Counted from the first letter of the stretch, positions 16,076 to 25,523 are shown. The stretch: DNA of 64,000 nucleotides from Bacteroidota bacterium (GCA_024643795.1 JAHEMF010000003.1:46821-110820); one strand, 5' to 3'. Notes: generated from the letters alone by a model not told the origin. Translations and numbers: made by a program.

Positions 16076-17503
16076 ATGACCGAACTTAAAGCCGAACATT
16101 CATTCAGTGAGCGGATTCTGGCTGTTTTTCCTCATCTTCCAACAGCCGGTCAAAAGGCATGTATTGGTAAGATCGGCCATTTTTTGGAGCATAGTACCAA
16201 TGGCGACACTTATGTTCTGAGGGGGTATGCAGGAACAGGAAAAACCACCGTTATTTCCAGTATTGTTGGGGCTCTTCAGACCTCGGGCCTTAAAACAGTA
16301 CTTATGGCGCCTACGGGGCGTGCTGCTAAGGTAGTGTCAAACTATTCCGGAAGACCTGCCTTTACTATTCATCGAAGAATTTATCGTACCAGAATAAAGG
16401 ATGGGACTTACGCCGGCTTTGCCTTAAATCGTAATAAAAGCTCTAATACTGTATTTATTGTGGATGAGGCATCAATGATTCCGGAAGAATCAAATGATAG
16501 CTGGATAAAAAACAACTTATTGGAAGACCTTATTCTTTATGTGAAGGATGGTAAAAATTGCAAACTATTATTAGTCGGAGACAGTGCTCAGTTACCACCT
16601 GTAGGTTTTTCAGAGAGCCCGGCATTGGATGCACGGCGAATAATGGATAAATATGGGGTAAGGACAGGGACATTTGAATTAACTGAAGTAGTTCGGCAGG
16701 CAAGCGAATCTGGTATCCTGCATAACGCCACAATTATTCGGGAAGCGATCAGGTCAGATATGCCAATTCCTGATTTAAACAGGGAGTTTGATGATTTTCT
16801 GGATATTAATGGCTATGAGGTAAGTGAAGCACTCATGGATTCGTATAAGCAAGAAGGTCCTGATGAGGTGATTGTGATCTGTCGTTCAAACAAAACTGCA
16901 GGAAATTATAACAGGCAGATAAGATATCAGGGGTTGTTTTTTGATGAAGAGATAAGTGCCGGTGACCGCCTTATGTGCGTAAAGAACAACTATTATTGGC
17001 TGGGAAATGATTCACCTGCCGGATTTATCGCAAACGGTGATATATTGGTTGTGAATACAGTAAGGACGATCAAGGAAAAATTCGGATTCAGATTTGCAGA
17101 GTTAACATTAAGATTGAATGATCAGCCTGAACAACCACCTTTTGAGGCTATGATCATACTTGAAAGTATTTACTCTCAAGGTCCTGCATTAAGCAAAGAG
17201 GATAATCAAAAACTATATTCAGCTGTTACAAGATCTGGTCAAACTAAATTGAGTGCTGCAGAGCGAAAAAAAATTCTGAGTGAAGATCCTTACTTTAATA
17301 GTTTGCAGGTAAAATTCGCTTACGCTGTCACATGTCATAAGGCTCAGGGAGGACAATGGAAGTCGGTTTTTATAGACAGAGGATATGTGACTCCTGAAAT
17401 AATATCATCAAAAGATTATTCCAGATGGTTGTACACCGCTGTTACAAGATCAATTGACAAAGTACAACTTATTGGGTTTGAAAAGCAAATCCAGAGTGAT
17501 TAG
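16076..17503 (+). CDS. RecD/Dda-like superfamily 1 DNA helicase
   Basis: This protein of 475 residues is a compact SF1B helicase. The Walker A motif GYAGTGKT is at 50-57, followed by motif Ia VLMAPTGRAAKVV. Motif II is VFIVDEASMIPEE, motif III LLLVGDSAQLPPVG, and motif IV is near FELTEVVRQ. The C-terminal UvrD-like domain has AYAVTCHKAQGGQW and LYTAVTRSIDKVQLIGF. No RecB/C partners lie nearby, so it is a stand-alone RecD2/Dda-type motor rather than a RecBCD subunit. Its stop codon overlaps that of the convergent acyltransferase in the tetramer TTAG. Confidence 0.88.
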   Translation: MTELKAEHSFSERILAVFPHLPTAGQKACIGKIGHFLEHSTNGDTYVLRGYAGTGKTTVISSIVGALQTSGLKTVLMAPTGRAAKVVSNYSGRPAFTIHRRIYRTRIKDGTYAGFALNRNKSSNTVFIVDEASMIPEESNDSWIKNNLLEDLILYVKDGKNCKLLLVGDSAQLPPVGFSESPALDARRIMDKYGVRTGTFELTEVVRQASESGILHNATIIREAIRSDMPIPDLNREFDDFLDINGYEVSEALMDSYKQEGPDEVIVICRSNKTAGNYNRQIRYQGLFFDEEISAGDRLMCVKNNYYWLGNDSPAGFIANGDILVVNTVRTIKEKFGFRFAELTLRLNDQPEQPPFEAMIILESIYSQGPALSKEDNQKLYSAVTRSGQTKLSAAERKKILSEDPYFNSLQVKFAYAVTCHKAQGGQWKSVFIDRGYVTPEIISSKDYSRWLYTAVTRSIDKVQLIGFEKQIQSD

Positions 17504-18042
17504 CGAACTCCTTTTTCAGGATATTTACCGGGTATGGTTTTATAATAGTTTAGAATAATTTCAAGATCCTTGTCTAGATTACCGGAAGGGTATAATGGTT
17601 CTTTGAACTCAACTGTTTTGGATGAATAATTGAGCGATGCCATGATTATTGGAACATTAGCCTTTTGAGCAATAAAATAGAATCCCGTCTTCCATTTTGG
17701 AACATAACTTCTGGTCCCTTCAGGTGTAATGGCAATAGAAAATTGTTTGTGCTCATGAAAAAGCTGCGCTACTGCATCAACAAAATTGGTGCTTTTGCTC
17801 CGATCTACAGGATAACCTCCTAAGGCCCTGAAAATACCACCTAAAGGAGGTTTAAACAGTTCCTGTTTTGCGAGATAATGAGTATTCATCTGTTTGATAC
17901 TTCGAACGGCAAGTCCTACAAAAAAATCCCAATTGCTTGTGTGTGGTGCCACTATAACCACATATTGAGTAAGCTGAGTAGGATCATAGCCGACAATCTT
18001 CCAGCCTGTTAATTTAAATAAGATCCTGTAAATCAGCCTCAT
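17500..18042 (-). CDS. 1-acylglycerol-3-phosphate acyltransferase-family (PlsC-like) protein
   Basis: This 180-residue membrane-associated acyltransferase has the catalytic HX4D motif in VAPHTSNWDFFVG, then GGIFRALGGYPVDRSKS and the substrate-binding ITPEGTRS. The family transfers acyl chains to lysophosphatidate or related acceptors. At 180 residues it is shorter than classical PlsC and resembles the compact Bacteroidota acyltransferases whose acceptor is unknown. It is tail-to-tail with the RecD-like helicase gene, with a 4-base overlap. Confidence 0.88.
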   Translation of the reverse strand: MRLIYRILFKLTGWKIVGYDPTQLTQYVVIVAPHTSNWDFFVGLAVRSIKQMNTHYLAKQELFKPPLGGIFRALGGYPVDRSKSTNFVDAVAQLFHEHKQFSIAITPEGTRSYVPKWKTGFYFIAQKANVPIIMASLNYSSKTVEFKEPLYPSGNLDKDLEIILNYYKTIPGKYPEKGVR

Positions 18043-18174
18043 AAGAATTGAGTTTGTACAATAATATTTGAAATATACTCACAATAATTTAATCGCTTCA
18101 ATAAACCAGACTTGCAGATATATCTTTGGAACGATTATTGAAGAATTACCTCTTTTATAAATTTCAATCACTAT

Positions 18175-18714
18175 ATGAAACAGTTATTATTATCTCTAGG
18201 AACATTGTTCCTTGTGGCTTCATTAAGTTCCTGTTCTCAGAAACTCGTTCCTTTTACTCAGCAAATGAGAGAGTCATATAAATTGTCAGTTGAAGACCTT
18301 CAATCTATTCAATTCTATAACTCCAATTCAATTGTATTGAAAAGGGGAGAAGAAACGGGAATGAAAGAAACAGAGAATGGTGAACTCACCTTGAAAAAGG
18401 AACATTATATCGAGGAAATTGTGATAAAGGAAAAAACACCTTGCATTGTTCGAAGTTCGATAGATGGTAACACGATCACTGTTGAATTTGAAGATGGTAC
18501 TAACCGGTATCTTGTTTTCGGAAGTCGCAAGAACCGGGATGGCTATTATACTTTGCAAGCACTGGAATGGAACAATGGAAAAGGGAAGGTCAATTATGGT
18601 GACAAGTATTATTATGCCGGTCAGGGCAGTAAAGATGTATTTCTTGCATTGAAATTAAAAAGTATTGAAAACTTCAAGTCAGAGCAAAAAGTAGTAAAAG
18701 GGAAGAAGTTGTGA
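18175..18714 (+). CDS. Lipoprotein of unknown function
   Basis: This 179-residue protein has a lipoprotein signal, LLSLGTLFLVASLSSC, with the lipobox LSSC at residues 17-20. The mature part begins SQKLVPFTQQMRESYKLS and is rich in beta-strand-like, charged stretches (IVLKRGEET, CIVRSSIDGNTITVEFEDG, RYLVFGSRKNRDGYY). I recognise no named domain. Similar small lipoproteins are common in Bacteroidota. It stands alone, with a divergent acyltransferase upstream and the tRNA-Val gene (opposite strand) directly downstream. Confidence 0.75.
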   Translation: MKQLLLSLGTLFLVASLSSCSQKLVPFTQQMRESYKLSVEDLQSIQFYNSNSIVLKRGEETGMKETENGELTLKKEHYIEEIVIKEKTPCIVRSSIDGNTITVEFEDGTNRYLVFGSRKNRDGYYTLQALEWNNGKGKVNYGDKYYYAGQGSKDVFLALKLKSIENFKSEQKVVKGKKL

Positions 18715-18723
18715 TCTCAAAAG

Positions 18724-18798
18724 TGGGATGTACTGGATTCGAACCAGTGACCCCTGCCCTGTCAAGGCAGTGCTCTGAACCAACTGAGCTAACATCCC
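18724..18798 (-). tRNA. tRNA-Val (anticodon GAC)
   Basis: On the minus strand a full cloverleaf folds in 75 bases. The acceptor stem is GGGATGT/ACATCCC with discriminator A. The D-arm begins GCTC, and the anticodon stem CTGCC/GGCAG encloses the loop TTGACAG (anticodon GAC, valine). The T-arm ACTGG/CCAGT has loop TTCGAAT. The 3' CCA is not encoded. No displaced copy of the tRNA 3' end was noticed nearby, so nothing suggests an integrated element. Confidence 0.95.
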
Positions 18799-18850
18799 TT
18801 AAATGTGTTCAATTTCCTAAAGGCTCGCAAATATAGCACTTCCAATTATC

Positions 18851-19477
18851 TCAGATCATAAATCTGATAATCAGGTATATTCCATATCCTGCAAGGCTTA
18901 CTCCACAGATCCTGTTCATCCATATCAGGAATTTCTCAGTAATGATGTTTTTTAATTTTGAAGCTAGGTATCCTTTCAAAAGGTCTGTTGACAAAACAGT
19001 AAAAAGTGTTCCTGAATAAAATATGAGTGCATTGAAACCTGAGTAATGTTGCCGTACCGTTAGGGCTCCTGCAACTCCCAACCAGAATAAAAATGCCGAA
19101 GGGTTGAACATGTTCATGGTGAATCCCTTTAATATATTGATCAACTTTTTTGTGGTTCCTATCGATTCTATTTCCAGAGCTTCAGCATCTATTGTTGGTT
19201 TTTTGAAAAATATTAATATCCCGAATATTATGATCAATGAACCGCCGGTAAAACCAATAATGTAGTCATATTTCTTTAAATAAAATATCAATGAACTTCC
19301 GTAGAAGGTGATTGCGGCAAATAAGGCATCACTGATAATTACACCTATTGCAAGCATAGCTGAAGGAACAAACCCTTGCTTAAGGCTTGTATTGATTATC
19401 ATAAAGAAAACAGGACCGATCATCAATGCGAGAACGAGACCTAACAGAATTCCACTGATAAATGGACCAAACAGCAT
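18851..19477 (-). CDS. LysE/RhtB-family amino-acid exporter
   Basis: This 208-residue inner-membrane protein has about six hydrophobic segments, the usual LysE topology. It opens with FISGILLGLVLALMIGPVFF, containing the conserved GP motif. A cytoplasmic loop between the third and fourth helices carries KKPTIDAEALEIESIG. It then has FTMNMFNPSAFLFWLGVAGA, a typical LysE-family N-P motif. The family exports amino acids such as lysine, threonine or homoserine lactone; the substrate cannot be told here. It lies 62 bases downstream of the GH3 gene on the same strand and may share its transcript. Confidence 0.9.
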   Translation of the reverse strand: MLFGPFISGILLGLVLALMIGPVFFMIINTSLKQGFVPSAMLAIGVIISDALFAAITFYGSSLIFYLKKYDYIIGFTGGSLIIIFGILIFFKKPTIDAEALEIESIGTTKKLINILKGFTMNMFNPSAFLFWLGVAGALTVRQHYSGFNALIFYSGTLFTVLSTDLLKGYLASKLKNIITEKFLIWMNRICGVSLAGYGIYLIIRFMI

Positions 19478-19539
19478 AAGTTAATCTGGTTTGAAAGCGA
19501 ACTTTCCAAAAATATGAAAAGAATCCAGATGCAAGAAGT

Positions 19540-21075
19540 TTAGGTATGTTGGAGCTCCTTTTTAACAAATTCTTCCCATTGTGAGAACTGTAGGTTTTTC
19601 ATAACACGTGGGAATTTATTCTGGGCACCGATCTTGTTGTTCAAATTCATCCAGTTATAGAAAATCGATGAGGGGATAACTTCAACAAATATATCTTTCA
19701 AAGCTGAATTTCGTTCTACTCTATAATCATCATTGAGTATTTTGAGCTTTTCATCCAATACTTCACGAAATAGACCAGGATCCACTTCATCATCAGTTCC
19801 TATATACCACCTGTGAGCAAAGAGTGATTCATGCGGAATACCTGAAACGGTAAATTCATTTACTTCAATATTCAATGATTCCGACACCATCTCGATTGCT
19901 TTGTTCATGTTGTCAACTGATAAATGTTCGCCACATAAACTTAAATAATGTTTTGTTCTGCCTGTGATGACAATCTCACATTTTTCTTTGCTAGTGAATC
20001 GGATAACATCACCAATCAGGTAACGCCAGGCACCAGCATTGGTGGTTAGGATTATTGCATAATCCTGGCCTTCTGCAACCTCATGAACCATATAAGTTTT
20101 AGGTCTTGACTTCAGTTCACCATCGGATGTAAAATTATCTTCATTGAAAGGTATGAATTCAAAGAATATCCCATTATTGATGATAAGCTTCATGCTTTTA
20201 TTCCCGGGTTCATCCTGATAAGCAATAAATCCTTCAGAGGCAAGGTAAGTTTCAATATATACCAATGGTCTGTCAAGTAATTTTTCGAATCCTTTTTTAT
20301 ATGGTTCAAATGATACTCCACCATGCACATAAATTGAAAGGTTAGGCCAGATCTCATGTATGTTTTTCAGGTTGTATTTATCAAGGATCTTTTCGATCAG
20401 AAGCTGTACCCAAGCCGGAACGCCAACAATAATGCCGATATCCCACTTTGAAGCTTTATCTACTATCTCATTAAGTTTAGCATTCCAGTCTTTAGATTGT
20501 GCAATTTTTTTTCCGGGTTTATAAAAGTGCTGAAACCAAAAAGGAAGATTACTTGCGGTTATTCCTGATAGATCCCCTTCGAAATAACGACCTTTTTGAT
20601 GCAGGTGTGTGCTGCCACCTAGCATAAGAATCCCTTTAGTGAATAAGGATTCATCAAGGTTATATTTTGCTAATGAAATGATCTGTCTTACACTAGCCCT
20701 TTGAATTGAATGTAACATCTCTTTTGTTACCGGGATATGTTTTGACGAAGAGTCGCTGGTACCTGAAGAGAGTGCAAAGTATTTTACTGAACCCGGCCAA
20801 CAAACATCCTCCTGATTATGTAGGGATTTGTTCCACCAGGTTGCAAAAATTGAATTGTAATCGTGCACCGGAATTGTAAGTCGGAACTTATTTACAAACT
20901 GCTTACTTGCTAGAATTTTAGAAAATTTATATGAGTTTCCAAAAAGTGTAAATTGAGCTTTCCTCAACAGTTGTCTCAGTACCTTTCGTTGATGCTGCTC
21001 TGGATTCAGCCTTTCAAAGGTGATTCTGTGCCTTAAGGCAATTCCGCGTTTGATTATACTGCCAAGGATAGGCAT
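19540..21075 (-). CDS. GH3-family acyl-acid amido synthetase (adenylating)
   Basis: This 511-residue protein belongs to the GH3 branch of the ANL superfamily, best known from plants, where it conjugates auxin or jasmonate to amino acids via an acyl-adenylate. It has the P-loop-like LSSGTSDSSSKHIPVT, the second motif YLASEGFIAYQ and the third motif WRYLIGDVIRFTSKEKCEI. The C-terminal region has ITGRTKHYLSLCGEHLS. The length is slightly below that of plant enzymes. Bacterial members are widespread but their substrates are mostly unknown. A LysE-type exporter follows on the same strand, which would fit export of an amino-acid conjugate; that is inference from position. Confidence 0.9.
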   Translation of the reverse strand: MPILGSIIKRGIALRHRITFERLNPEQHQRKVLRQLLRKAQFTLFGNSYKFSKILASKQFVNKFRLTIPVHDYNSIFATWWNKSLHNQEDVCWPGSVKYFALSSGTSDSSSKHIPVTKEMLHSIQRASVRQIISLAKYNLDESLFTKGILMLGGSTHLHQKGRYFEGDLSGITASNLPFWFQHFYKPGKKIAQSKDWNAKLNEIVDKASKWDIGIIVGVPAWVQLLIEKILDKYNLKNIHEIWPNLSIYVHGGVSFEPYKKGFEKLLDRPLVYIETYLASEGFIAYQDEPGNKSMKLIINNGIFFEFIPFNEDNFTSDGELKSRPKTYMVHEVAEGQDYAIILTTNAGAWRYLIGDVIRFTSKEKCEIVITGRTKHYLSLCGEHLSVDNMNKAIEMVSESLNIEVNEFTVSGIPHESLFAHRWYIGTDDEVDPGLFREVLDEKLKILNDDYRVERNSALKDIFVEVIPSSIFYNWMNLNNKIGAQNKFPRVMKNLQFSQWEEFVKKELQHT

Positions 21076-21100
21076 GTGGAATATATTGGTTATAAATCAA

Positions 21101-21132
21101 TGTTAAAAGGCGGGAAGTCCCGCCTTTTAACA
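21101..21132 (-). terminator. Intrinsic terminator of icd
   Basis: This is a perfect 15-bp inverted repeat with two central bases. It is rich in G/C in the middle (GGCGGGA/TCCCGCC) and ends in a TTTTAACA arm that provides the U-rich side on the minus strand. It lies 37 bases after the icd stop and just before the GH3 start, so the two genes are separate transcription units. Confidence 0.8.
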
Positions 21133-21169
21133 TTATAAACTTAAGAATAATTGTTTGATCCTACAATAA

Positions 21170-22450
21170 TCAGGCTGTTACCATTTCCATATTGCTAATG
21201 ATCTCTGAGCCAAATTCCGAACATTTTAGTAACTGAGCGCCTTCCATAAGTCTATGGAAATCATAGGTTACCTTTTTGGCAGCGATAGATTTTTCAACTC
21301 CCTGATAGATCAATTGAGCAGCTTCCGTCCAACCAAGATGTTCAAGCATCATGGCTCCTGAAAGAATCACGCTTCCGGGATTTACTTTATCCTGTCCTGC
21401 ATATTTTGGCGCTGTACCATGAGTTGCTTCAAAAATCGCATGCCCGGTAGTATAATTGATATTTGCTCCGGGTGCAATACCGATACCACCTACACAAGCA
21501 GCAAGGGCATCAGAGATGTAGTCACCATTTAGGTTCAAGGTTGCAATTACTGAATATTCATCAGGTCTTAAAAGTATCTGCTGCAGAAACGCATCAGCAA
21601 TTGAGTCTTTCACAATTAGCTTGCCTTCTGCTACAGCTTTTTTTAATTCTGCATCTGCATCAGCCTTACTTTTTTCTGCAACGGTTACATCGTATTGTTG
21701 CCATGTGTATACTTTGTCAGTGTATTCACGCTCGGCAAGATCATATCCCCATTTCTTAAATGCGCCTTCAGTAAATTTCATTATATTACCTTTATGCACA
21801 AGCGTTACGGTTGGCTTTTTGTGTTTTAAAGCATATTCAATGGCAGCCCTTATAAGTCGTTCAGAACCCTCTTTAGAAACCGGCTTAATGCCCAGAGACG
21901 ATGATTCCGGAAAACGGATCTTGTTAACGCCCATTTCATTTTGAAGAAAATCTAAAAGTTTTTTCAGGTCAGGTGTTCCTGCCATATACTCAATCCCTGC
22001 ATAAATGTCTTCTGTGTTTTCTCTGAAGATCACCATATCAGTTTTCTCAGGATGTCTTACCGGTGACGGAACACCTTCAAACCAACGTACAGGTCTGAGA
22101 CATACATATAGGTCAAGGATTTGTCGTAACGCAACGTTAAGCGACCTTATTCCGCCCCCTACAGGTGTGGTTAATGGTCCTTTAATGGCAATAAGGTGTT
22201 CTCTTATTACATCAAGGGTCTCGTCGGGCAGCCAATTACCAGTCTGATTGAATGCTTTTTCGCCAGCTAAAACCTCTTTCCATACAATTTGTTTTTTTCC
22301 TCCGTACGCAATACGGACAGCTGCATCAATAACTCGTACTGAAGAGGCCCATATATCCGGTCCGGTGCCGTCACCTTCAATAAATGGAATTATAGGGTTG
22401 TCAGGGGTGTTTATTTTACCATTGGAAATAGTGATCTTTTGTCCTTGCAT
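21170..22450 (-). CDS. icd: NADP-dependent isocitrate dehydrogenase
   Basis: This TCA-cycle enzyme oxidises isocitrate to 2-oxoglutarate. The 426-residue protein closely follows the E. coli type from [15 protein letters not shown] onwards. The substrate-binding Ser lies in [20 protein letters not shown], the residue phosphorylated by AceK in E. coli. The coenzyme loop is [19 protein letters not shown], and the Lys-Tyr pair following GTAP marks NADP specificity. It is a single-gene unit with a strong terminator. Confidence 0.97.
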   Translation of the reverse strand: MQGQKITISNGKINTPDNPIIPFIEGDGTGPDIWASSVRVIDAAVRIAYGGKKQIVWKEVLAGEKAFNQTGNWLPDETLDVIREHLIAIKGPLTTPVGGGIRSLNVALRQILDLYVCLRPVRWFEGVPSPVRHPEKTDMVIFRENTEDIYAGIEYMAGTPDLKKLLDFLQNEMGVNKIRFPESSSLGIKPVSKEGSERLIRAAIEYALKHKKPTVTLVHKGNIMKFTEGAFKKWGYDLAEREYTDKVYTWQQYDVTVAEKSKADADAELKKAVAEGKLIVKDSIADAFLQQILLRPDEYSVIATLNLNGDYISDALAACVGGIGIAPGANINYTTGHAIFEATHGTAPKYAGQDKVNPGSVILSGAMMLEHLGWTEAAQLIYQGVEKSIAAKKVTYDFHRLMEGAQLLKCSEFGSEIISNMEMVTA

Positions 22451-22522
22451 GTTTGTGCGCTTTTATTTTATTAAAGATTGTTGTTTTCAGGCCGCAAAGG
22501 TAGTGAATTCAGGCCATAGAAA

Positions 22523-24289
22523 CTAATCAAAATCAAGGTCGAATTGCTTCTTGAAGGTATTCAGATCAGGGTTCTTTTCAGCCATTTTTTGAAACTTTTC
22601 ACTGTTGGTGTATGGCTTTCGTTCACGGTCCTCGGTTTCACTAACCTCACAACTCACATCCATTACAAAATTATTGAGCTTTCTTCTTATAAAATCCATG
22701 ATCTCAGTCTTGTTGGTATTGAACTCGGTTTGCTGTACGGTTGTACCAACCATGAACCTTACTTCCTTATCAGAAATTACCCGTGGAGCATACATTCCTA
22801 ATGTTGTAGCAAGTTGTTTGCGATCTTCACTTTCAAACTTATTCGTAAGTTCTTCCCAAACTAAGGCAAGAAGGTCCTGGTTGAAAGCCGTTGCAGGAAG
22901 TTCGGCTTTATTTTGTTCAGACGCTACTTCGTTAGTTTGCTTTTTTTTTGAAAGCCGCTCTTTTATCGAAACAGTCCCGCTTAATTGTCTGGTATTTACA
23001 TCTTCCTGTTCAACTTGTTTGCTTTCTTTGTTTTGAGTAAGAGCTTCGCTAATTATTACGGGTTTTTCAGGGACAACAGGTTTCGTTTTTTGGTTCTCTG
23101 AATTATCTAGTCCAGCTTTTTTTTCTGGTATTGCAACTGTTGGCTTACGGGGAGTCTCGGTTTTGATTAAAGGTTGTTCTGAGTTATTGAAAATAGCTGA
23201 TGTAATACGGCTCATTCTTAACAAGGTGATTTCAACCAGCAGCCTTTGGTTTTGTGATGATTTGAAAGTTGTATCACATTTGTTTCCGATATCAAGCAAT
23301 TCAAATAGTTGAGACGGTTGTATGGAACGACTTTGTATTTGATATTTTTCTTTGATTCCAGGGCCAACTTCCAGCAGTCGGATGGTCTCTTCATCTTTGC
23401 TGATCAAAAGATCACGGAAGTGGGATGTGAGACCATTTATAAAATTATGCAAGTCGAACCCCTCCCTCATTATCTCATCTAAAATCAATAATGCCTTTGG
23501 ATACTCACCATTGAGGATATGATCGGTTATTCTGAAATAATAATCATAGTCAAGGATGTTTAAATTATCAATGACACTTTTATAAGTTATTTCATTTCCT
23601 GCATAGGATACGATTTGATCAAAAATTGACAACGCATCCCTTAACGCGCCATCAGCCTTTTGAGCAATTGTGTGAAGTGCTTCGGCTTCAGCTGATACCT
23701 TTTCCATTTCAGCGATCCAACTAAGGTGTTGTGCTATATCATCAACTGAAATTCTGTTAAAGTCAAATATCTGGCACCTGCTAAGAATTGTTGGAATGAT
23801 CTTGTGCTTTTCAGTGGTAGCCAATATGAAAATAGCATAGGGGGGAGGTTCTTCCAGGGTTTTTAGAAAAGCATTAAATGCAGAAGTAGACAACATGTGT
23901 ACCTCGTCAATTATGTATATTTTATACTTACCTGAATGAGGTGGATAGCGCACCTGTTCAACCAGTCCTCTTATATCGTCAACTGAATTGTTTGAAGCTG
24001 CATCCAACTCGTATATGTTCAAACTTTGTCCATTGTTGAATGAAACGCAGGATTCACATTCATTACAACTTTCATTTTCATCGGTTATCTGGGTACAGTT
24101 TATTGTTTTTGCAAGTATTCTGGCACATGTTGTCTTTCCTACTCCACGAGGTCCGCAGAATAAGAAGGCTTGTGCAAGATGATTATTGCGAATTGCATTC
24201 TTTAGAGTTGTTGTTATTGAATCTTGTCCAACCACAGTTTTAAAGGTGGCCGGCCGATATTTTCTGGCAGAAACTACAAAATTGTCCAT
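22523..24289 (-). CDS. dnaX: DNA polymerase III gamma/tau subunit
   Basis: DnaX forms the motor of the replicative clamp loader. The 588-residue product starts with the AAA+ module: Walker A GPRGVGKT at 46-53, four zinc-binding Cys at 65, 75, 78 and 81, and DEVHMLSTSAFNAFLKTLEE. A sensor/lid region and helical domain III run to about residue 370. A Lys/Pro/Glu-rich linker follows, then a tau-like C-terminal domain of about 120 residues (LALVWEELTNKFESEDRKQL). At codons 447-450 the gene contains a run of nine A ending in the A-AAA-AAG heptamer used for frameshifting in E. coli dnaX. Both alternative frames stop within six codons of the run. A shorter gamma form of about 452 residues is therefore predicted. 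Confidence 0.96.
   Translation of the reverse strand: MDNFVVSARKYRPATFKTVVGQDSITTTLKNAIRNNHLAQAFLFCGPRGVGKTTCARILAKTINCTQITDENESCNECESCVSFNNGQSLNIYELDAASNNSVDDIRGLVEQVRYPPHSGKYKIYIIDEVHMLSTSAFNAFLKTLEEPPPYAIFILATTEKHKIIPTILSRCQIFDFNRISVDDIAQHLSWIAEMEKVSAEAEALHTIAQKADGALRDALSIFDQIVSYAGNEITYKSVIDNLNILDYDYYFRITDHILNGEYPKALLILDEIMREGFDLHNFINGLTSHFRDLLISKDEETIRLLEVGPGIKEKYQIQSRSIQPSQLFELLDIGNKCDTTFKSSQNQRLLVEITLLRMSRITSAIFNNSEQPLIKTETPRKPTVAIPEKKAGLDNSENQKTKPVVPEKPVIISEALTQNKESKQVEQEDVNTRQLSGTVSIKERLSKKKQTNEVASEQNKAELPATAFNQDLLALVWEELTNKFESEDRKQLATTLGMYAPRVISDKEVRFMVGTTVQQTEFNTNKTEIMDFIRRKLNNFVMDVSCEVSETEDRERKPYTNSEKFQKMAEKNPDLNTFKKQFDLDFD
22884..22909 (-). other. Hairpin downstream of the dnaX slippery run
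   Basis: A 7-bp perfect stem (AAAGCCG/CGGCTTT) has a 12-base loop. In the mRNA it begins 31 bases after the nine-A run. That is farther than the 5-9 bases usual for ribosomal frameshift stimulators, so it may be irrelevant or may matter only for transcriptional slippage. Confidence 0.35.
22941..22949 (-). other. Predicted slippage/frameshift site in dnaX (A9)
   Basis: The coding strand reads TCA AAA AAA AAG CAA ACT. A shift of -1, or insertion of one A in the transcript, gives Lys-Lys-Lys-Ala-Asn-stop. Loss of one A gives Ser-Lys-Leu-Thr-Lys-stop. The run lies at the junction between the clamp-loader core and the tau-specific part, where gamma ends in other bacteria. Confidence 0.65.
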
Positions 24290-24428
24290 AGTTGTAAGGG
24301 GGAAGATCTTCTCATGTCAAAGTTATCCAATTTTAACTTTCAGCTATCAGCTGGGGTTATGAAGAAAAATGATTGACTATTAGAGCTTTAGAAGATCGTG
24401 GATCTGACTGATATTCTGAGCGTTCAGT

Positions 24429-25445
24429 CTAAAATTCCCATCCAATGGAAGTTTGGACAACATAATCGCTCTCTGATGCCCCTTCAACAGGCCGGTTGTC
24501 GTAATTGAGTGTAAAACCACATCGGATATAAAAATCCAGCGGCAGGTCATATTTTGCATCAAATCTAAACTCACCTCTCCATCTTCCACTTTCTGTTAAA
24601 CTCGGATATGCCACAGCCTGAGTGTAAAGTGAAATGTCTCCTGTATCGAACATATTGAATTCTGTTCCCAAAAAAGCCTCCCAGCTTTCCTGTTTTGAGT
24701 AAGGCTCAGTGTTGAACTCCTCATTATTATATGTGCCACCTGCATTAAAACCTAAATACATTTTATTGGTATGTATTACAAATTTTCCAAACCCCATTTT
24801 TGCTAGGGTACGCAATTTCAACTTTTGTTCATTGTTTGATAAAAAGGAAAGGTTGGTTAAAGTATACCAATCCTGTGGTAACAAATATTTATATTGAATG
24901 GATGCATCAGTTCGTTCAATGTTTTCAGCATTATCCTGTGTTGAGCTCACATCATTGTAAGTGATCTCAGCTTGCCAATGCTTTGTTAAATATCCTAAAG
25001 TGCTTCTTATACTTAACTGTTGCAGATTATTTGCTTTGGTATAATTATAACCAAAATCAATTGATGCACTCAGTCGGCTCCAAACCCCATTTTCCAGGGA
25101 CTTCAAGAAGACAACCTCGCTCCGGTTAAGGCTGGTATAGTTGCTATCTTCATCAAGAACAAAAAGCTTTCCATCACTGCCTGATTTCAGATTTCCTGAA
25201 TAGCGATCACCTTTTGAGGAGCTAAGTATAAAAATGGTTTCTGAATATATCTCCCGGATACCTTTCCATTCTATTTTAAAATCACTATCACTGTAGTCTG
25301 TTTTTAATACGAGCACACCTTTAGTCATGCTCTTCATTTCACCTACAATAATATTTCCATTTGAAAAAACTATAGAATCTTTTTGTGAAAACCCACTGGT
25401 TGTTACACTAAAATAAAATATTAAAAGTAAAAAGGTTCTTTTCAT
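24429..25445 (-). CDS. DUF481-family outer-membrane beta-barrel protein
   Basis: This exported protein of 338 residues has a signal peptide (LLLIFYFSVTTSGFSQ). The first third is soluble and repeat-like (VFSNGNIIVGEMKSMTKGVL, then GDRYSGNLKSGSDGKLFVL). The rest is a series of alternating amphipathic strands typical of DUF481 barrels, such as ASIDFGYNYTKANNLQQLS and WQAEITYNDVSSTQ. It closes with YVVQTSIGWEF, a terminal aromatic residue as used for outer-membrane insertion. The function is unknown. It lies 139 bases downstream of nothing on its own strand and ends before the dnaX start region, so it is probably monocistronic. Confidence 0.85.
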   Translation of the reverse strand: MKRTFLLLIFYFSVTTSGFSQKDSIVFSNGNIIVGEMKSMTKGVLVLKTDYSDSDFKIEWKGIREIYSETIFILSSSKGDRYSGNLKSGSDGKLFVLDEDSNYTSLNRSEVVFLKSLENGVWSRLSASIDFGYNYTKANNLQQLSIRSTLGYLTKHWQAEITYNDVSSTQDNAENIERTDASIQYKYLLPQDWYTLTNLSFLSNNEQKLKLRTLAKMGFGKFVIHTNKMYLGFNAGGTYNNEEFNTEPYSKQESWEAFLGTEFNMFDTGDISLYTQAVAYPSLTESGRWRGEFRFDAKYDLPLDFYIRCGFTLNYDNRPVEGASESDYVVQTSIGWEF

Positions 25446-25523
25446 TTAACTTTGAAATAAGGACTTCAAAGTTAAGATTTATGTTAAATATATAGTTTTG
25501 AATGTTGATTTTGCCACCAAAAG

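Noticed and set aside
16076..17503. RecBCD complex subunit
   Set aside because: The protein is a compact stand-alone SF1B helicase, and no recB, recC or addAB gene is nearby.
18724..18798. tRNA-Val or tRNA-Leu as an integration site
   Set aside because: No integrase, no repeated tRNA 3' end and no composition change flanks either tRNA.
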